From NCBI GenBank assembly GCA_026391475.1, contig JAPLED010000059.1:1-53537 (forward strand): a DNA stretch of 53,537 nucleotides. The letters run 5' to 3'. The notes beneath the pieces are model-generated. The model saw only the letters and a list, made by a program, of their open reading frames with translations. It did not search any database and was not told the origin of the DNA. Source of the DNA: Bacteroidia bacterium (GTDB taxonomy: Bacteria; Bacteroidota; Bacteroidia; Bacteroidales; VadinHA17). Of the stretch, positions 31,649 to 40,455 are shown one piece after another. The position numbers and the translations under genes were made by a program. Each line of letters begins with the position of its first letter. Within the stretch, counting starts at the first letter, position 1.

Positions 31649-32772
31649 TTTGTTGTTGTTCCATTCTGAGTAACTTCTTCCACGCCGTTTCCGGCAATTG
31701 TGAAAAGTTTATAATCAGTTTTGTGTAAAGATAAAATGTCCTGCAACCGGTTCTGGTGAGTATCAGTAATGAAGATTTGCCCAAACCGGTGATTTCCGAC
31801 AAGCCTGATTATTTGTTCAACACGTTCAGCATCAAACTTATCGAAGATGTCATCAAGCAATAAAATCGGAGAAAAGCCTGCTTTTCTTTTAATGTAATCG
31901 AATTTTGCCAATTTGAGAGCAACCAGATATGATTTCTGTTGTCCCTGAGAGCCAAGTGATTTCACTGAAAAATCATCCATCTCCAGGAGCAGATCATCTT
32001 TATGAATTCCAACAGTTGTGTATTCCAAAAATCTGTCTTTAGTTACAGAATTCAGAAGTGCTTCCTGAAAGTTGCCTTCAGAAAGATGGGAACGGTATTT
32101 AAGTTTCACCAATTCCTTACCTGAAGAGATCAGGGAATAGTATTCCTGAAAAACCGGGATAAGCTCATTAACAAGGATATCTCTTTCTCTGAAAACATAA
32201 CTTCCATATTTAACGAGTTGGGCATCCCATATAGAAAGCACATCGCTATCGAATCTGCCCGATAATCTGAAATCTTTCAGCAGCCTGTTTCTTTGCTGAA
32301 GCGCTTTGTTGTACCTGAGCACAGAATCAAGATATTCAGCATCATACTGGCTGATTATTTTATTAAGGAACCTCCGTCGGTCTTCACTTCCTTCTGAAAT
32401 CAGGGCGCTATCGGCAGGAGATATCATAACCACAGGGTACCTCCCGACATGGTCAGAAAGTTTTTGATACTCCTTCCCGTTTCTTTTTAATAATTTCTGT
32501 TTTTGTTTCTGAAACGCGCAGTAAATCTGATCTTCTTCCCCATCCCTGACAAATGTTCCCTGGATAATAAAATAGTCTTCACCATGCCTTATACTTATAC
32601 TGTCGATATTATTAAAGAAACTCTTGGTAAGTGACAGATAGTGAATTGCATCAAGAATATTTGTTTTCCCGACACCGTTATTACCGACGAAGCAGTTTAT
32701 TTTTGGTGAAAACTCAAGCTCATTCAGCTCATAGTTTTTAAAATTTGTCAGGGAAAGCTTTTTTAAGTACAT
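31645..32772 (-). CDS. recF: DNA replication/repair protein RecF
   Basis: 375 aa; LTNFKNYELNELEFSPKINCFVGNNGVGKTNILDAIHYLSLTKSF, LGSQGQQKSYLVALKLAKF, LLLDDIFDKFD. Confidence 0.97.
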   Translation of the reverse strand: MYLKKLSLTNFKNYELNELEFSPKINCFVGNNGVGKTNILDAIHYLSLTKSFFNNIDSISIRHGEDYFIIQGTFVRDGEEDQIYCAFQKQKQKLLKRNGKEYQKLSDHVGRYPVVMISPADSALISEGSEDRRRFLNKIISQYDAEYLDSVLRYNKALQQRNRLLKDFRLSGRFDSDVLSIWDAQLVKYGSYVFRERDILVNELIPVFQEYYSLISSGKELVKLKYRSHLSEGNFQEALLNSVTKDRFLEYTTVGIHKDDLLLEMDDFSVKSLGSQGQQKSYLVALKLAKFDYIKRKAGFSPILLLDDIFDKFDAERVEQIIRLVGNHRFGQIFITDTHQNRLQDILSLHKTDYKLFTIAGNGVEEVTQNGTTTK

Positions 32773-32863
32773 CTGAATTGAAAATAGGGAAAAATTCCGA
32801 TGACAAAGTTAAAAAGAAACAGAAGATTTTTATTTTTATTTTACAACCGGAAACAATCAGGTA

Positions 32864-33054
32864 GGGAGATGCTGCATAGCCCAGAGGGGTTTCACTCCCA
32901 TTACGAAAAGCATCTTAGGAAGATCCCACGAGAGTGCAGTTCTTTGACATTCACCCCCTTATATTCCCCCCAAGGGGGGAAATATTTCTGCAAATAAATG
33001 TAATTCAACTAAATAGAACAGAATTTTCTCCCCTTTTGGGGAGATGCCGCATAG
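32864..33054. repeat. Degenerate C/G-rich palindromic repeat family, two related copies
   Basis: gggagatgctgcatag (32864-32879) and gggagatgccgcatag (33039-33054) match 15/16. Hairpins ttcccccc(32964-32971)/ggggggaa(32974-32981) and tctcccc(33027-33033)/ggggaga(33038-33044). Confidence 0.65.
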
Positions 33055-33128
33055 GGCAAAATTGATCAGAATATTGGTTATATAGAAACACTTGCATCAT
33101 CATTTATCGAAAATCTGCATTTGTAATT

Positions 33129-33197
33129 AACGCTTACACCTAGTACTTCATGCTGTGCAATGCGTGTCACATGAAGTCCTGTTTATTAGCGGGCGTT
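33129..33197. repeat. attC-like imperfect palindrome downstream of the EEP gene
   Basis: Outer arms aacgc/gcgtt (33129-33133, 33193-33197); inner arms agtacttcatg (33142-33152) / catgaagtcct (33170-33180), 10/11 complementary; 17-nt central loop. Confidence 0.6.
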
Positions 33198-33975
33198 CTT
33201 ATTTTCCGGTCAAAAAGCAAAGTCAATTATTAGTGGTGAATGGTCGCTATGTTCTATCCAATTTTCATAAGTCCCGATTCCTATATTTTGAACTTTGTCA
33301 ATGATGTCAGCTGATGCAAAACAGTAATCAATGTGGTATGACTTATTTTGTTTACGTTGAAGAAAAAAAGTAGGATGTTTTTCTTTTCCCTGCTCAAACT
33401 CAAAGTGTCGGTGATAGATGCTGTTAATGTTATTATCGGCTAATTTACGAACAACATCTGAATGGTTTCCAACCCTGTCTTTATAGTCCCAAATTTTGTT
33501 GCTATTGAAGTCACCAATCAAAATTGTAGAGCTACCCAACAAGTCAGCATAGTGATTAATTGCAAGCCAAATTTGTCCAATATACCGAGCTTGATAATTT
33601 TCCTTGTTGTTCATTGCCCAAATTGCAAAAAGTATAAATGTTTGTCCTTGTCCGGTTACACGAAAAGGTAAAATGTATCTGAACTCAGGGTTGAAGGTTG
33701 GTAATAGTTCAAATTTGTAGTCAGAATATGAATAAATACCTATTCCTTTATGAATATTGTCACCATGCCAGTAAAGGTTATTTGGTCGTTTAGTTGCGGA
33801 ATTTAAATCTAATTTGTCGGGATGCTCAGATTCTTGGACTACTAAAATGTCAGGATTGTAGGACAAAATACTGGCTGCCTTTTTTCTAAATGCTCCTTGA
33901 CAGTTCCACGTTATAAGTCTCATCTATTATCAATTATTTGCGGATTTATTGTGTCGCCCATAGAATGCCCGCTAA
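33186..33975. repeat. 14-bp inverted repeat pair flanking the EEP gene
   Basis: ttagcgggcgttct (33186-33199) versus agaatgcccgctaa (33962-33975); 13/14 complementary. Confidence 0.85.
33210..33923 (-). CDS. Endonuclease/exonuclease/phosphatase (EEP) family protein
   Basis: 237 aa; MRLITWNCQGAFRKKA, ILVVQESE, ILIGDFNSNKIWD, HIDYCFASADI, EHSDHSPLIIDF. Confidence 0.9.
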   Translation of the reverse strand: MRLITWNCQGAFRKKAASILSYNPDILVVQESEHPDKLDLNSATKRPNNLYWHGDNIHKGIGIYSYSDYKFELLPTFNPEFRYILPFRVTGQGQTFILFAIWAMNNKENYQARYIGQIWLAINHYADLLGSSTILIGDFNSNKIWDYKDRVGNHSDVVRKLADNNINSIYHRHFEFEQGKEKHPTFFLQRKQNKSYHIDYCFASADIIDKVQNIGIGTYENWIEHSDHSPLIIDFAF

Positions 33976-34017
33976 CATCTCAATAATCGCAACCAGTTAA
34001 GTTTATTTGAGCCTTAG
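33972..34017. repeat. Second attC-like imperfect hairpin with a bulged base
   Basis: ctaa (33972-33975) and ctcaataa (33979-33986) pair with ttatttgag (34003-34011) and ttag (34014-34017); one extrahelical T on the + strand; 16-nt loop. Confidence 0.5.
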
Positions 34018-34116
34018 GTGAAACCCGCACTTACAAAATATGAAGTTTATAAAATTAAGTCAGTAACAGACTTTTTTATTTAAAATGAGTAACAGAAATT
34101 AATAAAGAACAATTAA

Positions 34117-34220
34117 GGGCTAAAGCCCAATCTTTCAGATCGTTGAATAACCCCGGACTTAAGTCCGGGGTTATTGATAATGAGACGTTTGCGGACTTTA
34201 GTCCAAAATCTGTATTTTGG
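34117..34220. repeat. REP-like cluster of palindromes
   Basis: gggctaaagccc (34117-34128); perfect 30-bp palindrome aataaccccggacttaagtccggggttatt (34146-34175); ggactttagtcc (34193-34204); ccaaaat-ctgt-attttgg (34203-34220). Confidence 0.8.
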
Positions 34221-34416
34221 AATTATAAAGAGGGAAATTACAGCTTTAGTGACCGGAAAGATCAGTCCTGAATTAGCAACCTGAATTAAATAATTATACC
34301 GGTGAAAATTGCTCAAATGATCTTATTTTTTCTTTTTTCAATTATTTGTTTCAGAATTATTTGAAAAAAATTACTTTTGCGGTGGTAAATTTGGAAGTTA
34401 AAAAGTAAAGACCGGT

Positions 34417-35103
34417 ATGGCTAAGAATAAAAAGGATGAAAATCCACAGTCCATTTCAAATGTTGAACAAACTCTGACCAAAACAGAACACTTTCTTGAA
34501 GAGAATTATAAGACTTTATTGATAGGATTAGGAGTAATAGTTGCATTGGTAGGAATATTCTGGCTTGGAAAGCTCTATCTTAACAAAAGAAACGATGAGG
34601 CTCAGTCTCAGATTTACCAGGCAGAAAAGTATCTTGAAATGGATTCTCTTAATCTGGCATTAAACGGAGATGGAAACTATCTGGGATTTCTTGATGTAGC
34701 CAAGGATTACAAATTTACAAATACCGGTAATCTTGCACGATACAGTGCAGGGATCTGCTATCTTCATCTTGGTAAGTACCAGGAAGCAATTGATTTTCTG
34801 AACAAATATTCAAAAAAGGATAAAGTTCTCGGGTCATTAGCCATAGGGGCTACCGGTGATGCTTATTTAGAACTGGGTGATGTTGATAAGGGTGTTGCAA
34901 AGTATGTTGAAGCTGCCGATTTTGCTAAAAATTCTTTTAACACACCATTATTTCTGATGAAAGCCGGTGAGATCTATGAATTAAACGGAAAATACTCCGA
35001 AGCATTAAAAGTTTACGAAAGAATTGAGAGTGAGTATCCTTTGAGCACTGAAGGAACAACAATAGAAAAATATATTGCAAGGGTAAAACTTCTTATTAAG
35101 TAG
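34417..35103 (+). CDS. Membrane-anchored tetratricopeptide repeat protein
   Basis: 228 aa; one TM (LIGLGVIVALVGIFWLGKLYL) followed by TPR-like repeats (YSAGICYLHLGKYQEAIDFLNKYS, GDAYLELGDVDKGVAKYVEAADF). Confidence 0.85.
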   Translation: MAKNKKDENPQSISNVEQTLTKTEHFLEENYKTLLIGLGVIVALVGIFWLGKLYLNKRNDEAQSQIYQAEKYLEMDSLNLALNGDGNYLGFLDVAKDYKFTNTGNLARYSAGICYLHLGKYQEAIDFLNKYSKKDKVLGSLAIGATGDAYLELGDVDKGVAKYVEAADFAKNSFNTPLFLMKAGEIYELNGKYSEALKVYERIESEYPLSTEGTTIEKYIARVKLLIK

Positions 35104-35137
35104 TTGATATAAATAAATTACTTGCATTTATAAAACC

Positions 35138-35178
35138 ACGCATCGGACTCATTTCTTTCTGAGACAGATGCGTTTTTT
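35138..35178 (+). terminator. Intrinsic terminator of the TPR gene
   Basis: acgcatc (35138-35144) / gatgcgt (35167-35173) followed by a T run. Confidence 0.65.
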
Positions 35179-35195
35179 ATTTAAAAAATATCACT

Positions 35196-35684
35196 ATGAG
35201 CACTGTTAATCTATCAGTTTACGATCCGGAAAATGTTCCTGATGCCAGCGAAATGCGTTTTGGCATTGTGGTTTCTGATTGGAACAGGGAAGTTACATGG
35301 TCATTACTGGAAGGAGCTGTTAATACCCTTGAAAAACATGGAGCAACTGATGATAATATTATTGTCAGGCATGTTCCCGGCAGTTTTGAACTCACCCTTG
35401 GCGCTCAGTTTCTTGCAGAGTATGATGATCTTGATGCAGTTATATGCCTTGGTTGTGTTATCCAGGGCGAGACACCTCATTTTACATACATATGCCAGGG
35501 AGTAACTCAGGGTATAACTCAACTCAATATGGAGTACAACTTACCTTTTGTTTTTGGAGTTCTCACAACCAATACTCATCAGCAAGCCATTGACAGAGCC
35601 GGAGGAATACATGGAAATAAAGGTAATGAAGCTGCTGTTACAGCAATTAAAATGGCCGCATTGCAGCGTGAAACAGAGAAATAA
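35196..35684 (+). CDS. ribH: 6,7-dimethyl-8-ribityllumazine synthase
   Basis: 162 aa; [58 protein letters not shown]. Confidence 0.97.
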   Translation: MSTVNLSVYDPENVPDASEMRFGIVVSDWNREVTWSLLEGAVNTLEKHGATDDNIIVRHVPGSFELTLGAQFLAEYDDLDAVICLGCVIQGETPHFTYICQGVTQGITQLNMEYNLPFVFGVLTTNTHQQAIDRAGGIHGNKGNEAAVTAIKMAALQRETEK

Positions 35685-35686
35685 GG

Positions 35687-37435
35687 TTATCTGAGCACCC
35701 TCCGCACAAATGCCACCGTAAAGTAGGACATCATAAATACTCCAATAAATCCCTCAAAACCGGAGATTATCCTGCTCAATCCTATTGGGTAGACATCCCC
35801 GTAACCAATTGTAAAGAAGGTAATTGCGCTATGGTAGAATGACTGAAGAAGTGCAGAAAGATTGTCTGGATTATTTACTGACGATACCGTTTTGCCAAGA
35901 CCTGAAAGATCGGTCAGGAAATAGAGTGTTCCAAAGAAGATCCAGAATATAACAACACTAAAAAGAACCCGACCCGGAGAAGTTGCATAAAGTCCGATCT
36001 TGTCAAATACAAGCCATTTAAAGCCATGAGGAATATAGCTTGCTATTTTCGTAATCCCGCCCTTTTCTTTCTGCTCGGTAAGCCATGACTTTGCCTCATA
36101 ACGCTTGAACATTATATATGCTTCGTCTTCATCCTCGTATTTACCGGTTCCGCTGAAATTTTCTTTCAGAATTCTGAACTGTTCGGCTTTTTGTCTTAAA
36201 GTTGTTACTTCCTGGTTAACAATGATCTCATTGCATTTGTTTTGCCTCCAATTGATATATATCTTCCCGGGCAGTCTCATGCCGGACATGTCCAATGTTT
36301 TAATCTCAACAGGAAAATCATAAGGTTCCAGGTCAATAATATCGCGAACAATAGTATCAGAGATATTAAGGAGTTCAGCTTTAGCGAGGCGAAGATCAAA
36401 GTAGTGATCAAGATGACATGATTTAAGTGAGATCGTATGGAACTTTGACTCATAAAAACTAACATCACCATCGCCAAAATCAGTTCTTTCAAAACTTATA
36501 TCTGTATCGCCCATCTCCATGAGATTGAAGTTTTTAGGGCCATACCCCATCTCTGCCTTTTTGAACTGAATCTTACCCGCTTTGCAGGAAGCACCTTCAA
36601 AATTAACTTCCCCGTTCCCAAAGACTGAACGGTTAAAATTTATTCTTCCCGAACCAAAATCAACTGTTCTGAAGTCAACCCGGCTATTACCGAATTCAGT
36701 CCTTTCAAACATTATTTCACAATCTCCAAAAACTGAATAATGAAAATCCACCTTTCCTCCTGCAATCCTGGTAACCTTGAAATTAAAACGACCACTGTTA
36801 AAGCGGGTATTTATAAAAAGTAATTCGCCGCTGTTGAATTCGGTATTTGCAAAACTGACCTCTCCGTTTCCGAACCGGATATCCTGGAAATCCTTAATCC
36901 CATCTTTTACAATGGCATTCTTAAACATGAAATCGCCTTCGCTGAAGACAGACCCGGTAAACTCAACATTCCCGTCTCTGAATAGTGTATTTGAAAAGAT
37001 TATATTCCCTTTACCAAAAACAGACCCGGTAAAAAGAACTTTTCCTTTGGCAAAGTGGCTTCCATCGAAACTGACTTCACCATCTGAAAAGGAAGAGTAT
37101 GTAAAATCGGTACATACTTTAGATTCAAAGAATGCATTTTTTGCAGAAAAACCTTTGATCGGAACCAGTTCTTTCTTATCAATACCATTATGTCTTCTAA
37201 AGGATGCCAGAGAGAATTCCGGGATGTAATAGTTATCAAGAATGAGATCTTTTCCTTCCTTAATCAGGTAATAAACCAGGTTAATATCAACGGCACCAAA
37301 TAATTCAGAGCCAATCTCTTCACCTTTCTCATTATAAAATGTAACTATTGCGGTTCGCGGACAGGTCCTGCCGTCATCAGCAATGAACTTGACGTTTTTA
37401 ACCTCTATCCGGTAGTTTGTATAATCTGTAACCAT
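35687..37435 (-). CDS. Two-TM potassium channel with N-terminal 12-residue-repeat solenoid
   Basis: 582 aa; C-terminal TM-pore-TM with SAITFFTIGYGDVYPIG filter; 18 tandem dodecapeptides, residues 116-331. Confidence 0.85.
   Translation of the reverse strand: MVTDYTNYRIEVKNVKFIADDGRTCPRTAIVTFYNEKGEEIGSELFGAVDINLVYYLIKEGKDLILDNYYIPEFSLASFRRHNGIDKKELVPIKGFSAKNAFFESKVCTDFTYSSFSDGEVSFDGSHFAKGKVLFTGSVFGKGNIIFSNTLFRDGNVEFTGSVFSEGDFMFKNAIVKDGIKDFQDIRFGNGEVSFANTEFNSGELLFINTRFNSGRFNFKVTRIAGGKVDFHYSVFGDCEIMFERTEFGNSRVDFRTVDFGSGRINFNRSVFGNGEVNFEGASCKAGKIQFKKAEMGYGPKNFNLMEMGDTDISFERTDFGDGDVSFYESKFHTISLKSCHLDHYFDLRLAKAELLNISDTIVRDIIDLEPYDFPVEIKTLDMSGMRLPGKIYINWRQNKCNEIIVNQEVTTLRQKAEQFRILKENFSGTGKYEDEDEAYIMFKRYEAKSWLTEQKEKGGITKIASYIPHGFKWLVFDKIGLYATSPGRVLFSVVIFWIFFGTLYFLTDLSGLGKTVSSVNNPDNLSALLQSFYHSAITFFTIGYGDVYPIGLSRIISGFEGFIGVFMMSYFTVAFVRRVLR
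36443..37090 (-). repeat. 18 x 36-bp (12-aa) coding repeat
   Basis: Translated units FSDGEVSFDGSH / FAKGKVLFTGSV / FGKGNIIFSNTL / ... / FGDGDVSFYESK with no indel between units. Confidence 0.9.
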
Positions 37436-37500
37436 TTTTGCCTGTTTTTAAAATAAAGTCAAATTTAAAAAAATATAAACAATCTGATTTTTGCTCACCC

Positions 37501-40398
37501 TTACCTCATACATAATGTTTTATAGGGACAGAAAGAACATTTGCTCCTTATTTCGCTTGTCATTAAAAAGGGTTCATCATTGCTGAAGATTGTATTAATA
37601 ACTCCCTTAAGACCATTCATAAATTCTTCTCTGACTAATCTGTAATCATCAATTACTAACTCACTTTTGCTATCTGTTTTCAGTCGGAGTTTATCTGTAT
37701 GCAAGCCTCCCGTCAATTTCTTTATCATATATACTGAAGGTCGCACAACACTTTCAGGTTTATTTGCCAGATATGCCTCGCAATAAAGCAAGGTTTGAAG
37801 CCATCCGTCAGGATCCTTCTTTCTGTCGTCGGCAAACAGGTCACCGGGTGAATTAATCATCTCAGCGACTGTCCCGGTCTTATAATCAACAATCCTGGTC
37901 ACACCGTTAACGACATCAATCCGGTCAACCTTACCTCCTGTGAGAATTTCAATCTGAGATCCATTTGAATATGCAGACATTATGAAGCTAAAAGAGTCTT
38001 CAAGATTGAGAATGATAAGGGGTGCGAGTGTTTTATCAGTATGGAGTATCCTGATCAGGTATGTCATCAATACATCTCTGACTATCAGTTCGTTTCCACT
38101 AATCAAGCCATCCCTGCCATCTTTGAATTTTTCATTAATTGCTTCATTAATGACTCTCGCAAGAAGCTGCTTGTTTCTGATGATAGAATTGAGCATTTCT
38201 CCGGTAAGAACCTGGCCTATGTAATCCTGGTAGATGCTCTTCATTATTTCATGTAAAATATTTCCAAGCATAGCGGGATCAATATCTGTGGAGACCTTTT
38301 CCGGTTCTTTCAAACGGTTTACATAACGGTAATAGAACTTCATCCTGCAATTCAGCCATGTATTTATGGCTGAAGGAGACAATATCCTGCCTTTGCTCTT
38401 ATCAAGAAACTGAGAGTTTAATTGCAGTATATGTTCTGCTGTTCTTTCAATTTTTTCTCCTATTGAACCGCGTGTTCTTATCTCAAAGTTCAGGTCCATG
38501 AAATCGGGCTTCATTGCCGTTTCATATTTCATCTGAATAAGAAACCTGCTCATCTCTCCACTTCTTAAACCCTCGGAGTTGGAATTATATGTAAAGGTTA
38601 CATTTTCCGCTCTTTGAAGAAGCCTGTAAAAGTGGTAAGCATATATTGACTCCTGGTGGTTGATAGATGGAAGACCGAAGGCTTCCCGCAGACTAAACGG
38701 GATGAATGATGAAGCTGCAGAAACAGCAGGTAAAACACCCTCATTAACTGACAGAATAATCAGATTCTTAAAATCCAGTGCCCGCGTTTCAAGAATACCC
38801 ATGATCTGAATACCAGACAAAGGTTCTCCTGAAAACGGAACAGATTGAATTCTTAACATCTTATCAAGAATTCTTATGTAGGTATCTGCAGTAAAACTGA
38901 CATCAGTACTATTAACAATGGTCTCCAGCCTGTTTATTGACAGAACTACCCTGTAAATAAACTCATTCCTTATATTCCGCTGAACAGGGTTTTTATCGGA
39001 ACCATCCGGGTCTTTTTCATTATTAAGCGCAATAAGAGAAAGGATATCTTTAAAATATTCAGATAGTAAAGCAGGCGTTAGCGGTTTTTTAAAGACCCTT
39101 ACAAGGTTTCCCGATCGGGCAAAACGATCAGAGGGCACCCAGATAAGATTAGTTTTTGTTATTTCATTGATTATCTGATTATCTGACTCGCTCATTAACC
39201 CTGACAATAACATATGTTTAAGGATACTTATCACTTCCCTGAAACTGAAACGGACTACTCCATTCGTGGTAGTTGCAGTTCTCTGAAGATCCATCAGATG
39301 CTTTACGAGGGTATAAACAAGGGTCTGTCTGAGAGGATGACCCATTGTAATATTTATATCACCGATATTTTCCGGAAGGCTGGTCAGAACGGGCATCAAC
39401 AGGTTCTCGTCAGCAAGAACAACTGCTGTATGATGGGCATTACCTGCTGTCAGATCAGGCAATTCTTCAATTAATTGTGAAATAAGTTTTACCTGGGCAA
39501 CATCAGAGGAAGTATCAATAACACGGCGCCGTACATTCGTGACTCCTGCTGAAATCATTGTATCATAACTCCAGTCAGATGGCATATCATTACCGAAGAT
39601 TTTCAGGTTATCCCGTAAGAAAAAACCTGCAGAGTTCAATTTTTCTTCTTTAATGTAGGAATTATCATAGTCCCAGTAAAAGCGGGCTTTGCCTGCTTTT
39701 TTAAACCTGTTCATAACCACTTTCTCACATTCATTCAACGCATTGAATCCAATAAAATGAACCATATCCCAGCGGGTTCCGGATGTAAAATCTTTTTCAG
39801 AGTTTTCAGCCAGTTCCCTGAGTATCATGCCTTCATATGCCAGGTTTTGTTCTTTCAAAGAGCTTCTGAAGCCGGAATACAAATCATTAAGAACCGACCA
39901 GATACTTAAAAATCCGGATTTTTCAATGGTTGGCTTCTCGGGATTAAAATTTACCCAGAACCTTTTAATGATTTCAACCTGCGTTTCGGTCAGACCTCCA
40001 AACTGCTGATCGATAATTTTGATATCCTGAACATTACGAAACAACAATGATGCATCCACAAGATATTTGTCAACATCATCAAAATCATTAAGAAGCATAT
40101 CACCCCAGAAATAAAACTCATCAAAACTTTCGGGTAATTTCTTCAACTTCCGGTAAACTTTATAGAGCTCAAAAAGAAGTATTTCGTTGCCGGCAGTCTG
40201 AAGAGAGGAATATGATCTGAATAGTTCATTAATTGTGAAAATTGATGGTACCCATACCGGTTTTTCAATCCTGGCAGCCAGATATTTAAGGAAATAAAGT
40301 CCGGCCCGCCGGTTTGGAAAAACAAGACAATGACGGTTTAATTGATTACCATATTCAGAATAAAGAGATTTTGCTATGCTTTCGAGGAAATACTCCAT
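37501..40398 (-). CDS. PD-(D/E)XK nuclease family protein (AddB-like)
   Basis: 965 aa; LSPSAINTWLNCRMKFYYRYV, GGKVDRIDVVNGVTRIVDYKTG, CSFCPYKTLC Fe-S cluster cysteines; partner helicase nearby. Confidence 0.9.
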   Translation of the reverse strand: MEYFLESIAKSLYSEYGNQLNRHCLVFPNRRAGLYFLKYLAARIEKPVWVPSIFTINELFRSYSSLQTAGNEILLFELYKVYRKLKKLPESFDEFYFWGDMLLNDFDDVDKYLVDASLLFRNVQDIKIIDQQFGGLTETQVEIIKRFWVNFNPEKPTIEKSGFLSIWSVLNDLYSGFRSSLKEQNLAYEGMILRELAENSEKDFTSGTRWDMVHFIGFNALNECEKVVMNRFKKAGKARFYWDYDNSYIKEEKLNSAGFFLRDNLKIFGNDMPSDWSYDTMISAGVTNVRRRVIDTSSDVAQVKLISQLIEELPDLTAGNAHHTAVVLADENLLMPVLTSLPENIGDINITMGHPLRQTLVYTLVKHLMDLQRTATTTNGVVRFSFREVISILKHMLLSGLMSESDNQIINEITKTNLIWVPSDRFARSGNLVRVFKKPLTPALLSEYFKDILSLIALNNEKDPDGSDKNPVQRNIRNEFIYRVVLSINRLETIVNSTDVSFTADTYIRILDKMLRIQSVPFSGEPLSGIQIMGILETRALDFKNLIILSVNEGVLPAVSAASSFIPFSLREAFGLPSINHQESIYAYHFYRLLQRAENVTFTYNSNSEGLRSGEMSRFLIQMKYETAMKPDFMDLNFEIRTRGSIGEKIERTAEHILQLNSQFLDKSKGRILSPSAINTWLNCRMKFYYRYVNRLKEPEKVSTDIDPAMLGNILHEIMKSIYQDYIGQVLTGEMLNSIIRNKQLLARVINEAINEKFKDGRDGLISGNELIVRDVLMTYLIRILHTDKTLAPLIILNLEDSFSFIMSAYSNGSQIEILTGGKVDRIDVVNGVTRIVDYKTGTVAEMINSPGDLFADDRKKDPDGWLQTLLYCEAYLANKPESVVRPSVYMIKKLTGGLHTDKLRLKTDSKSELVIDDYRLVREEFMNGLKGVINTIFSNDEPFLMTSEIRSKCSFCPYKTLCMR

Positions 40399-40413
40399 AT
40401 CGAATGTTGATTG

Positions 40414-40455
40414 ACGAATTACGAATTACGAATTATTAATTTCTAATTACTAATT
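40414..40455. repeat. Heptad tandem array, six degenerate units
   Basis: acgaatt acgaatt acgaatt attaatt tctaatt actaatt. The stop codon of the CDS at 40443 (cta) lies inside. Confidence 0.85.

Noticed and set aside
32800-32997. 65-aa plus-strand ORF
   Set aside because: Covers the C/G-rich repeat remnants; composition is repeat-driven.
33186-33975. Inverted repeats as transposon termini
   Set aside because: No transposase inside and no target-site duplication noticed; the nested attC-like palindromes fit a cassette better. Not excluded.
34113-34316. 67-aa minus-strand ORF
   Set aside because: It lies across the REP-like palindrome cluster; codons come from the palindromes (NNPGLKSGVI) and there is no plausible start context or family.
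36443-37090. Channel repeats as pentapeptide repeats
   Set aside because: The period is exactly 12 residues across 18 units and does not fit a 5-residue register.
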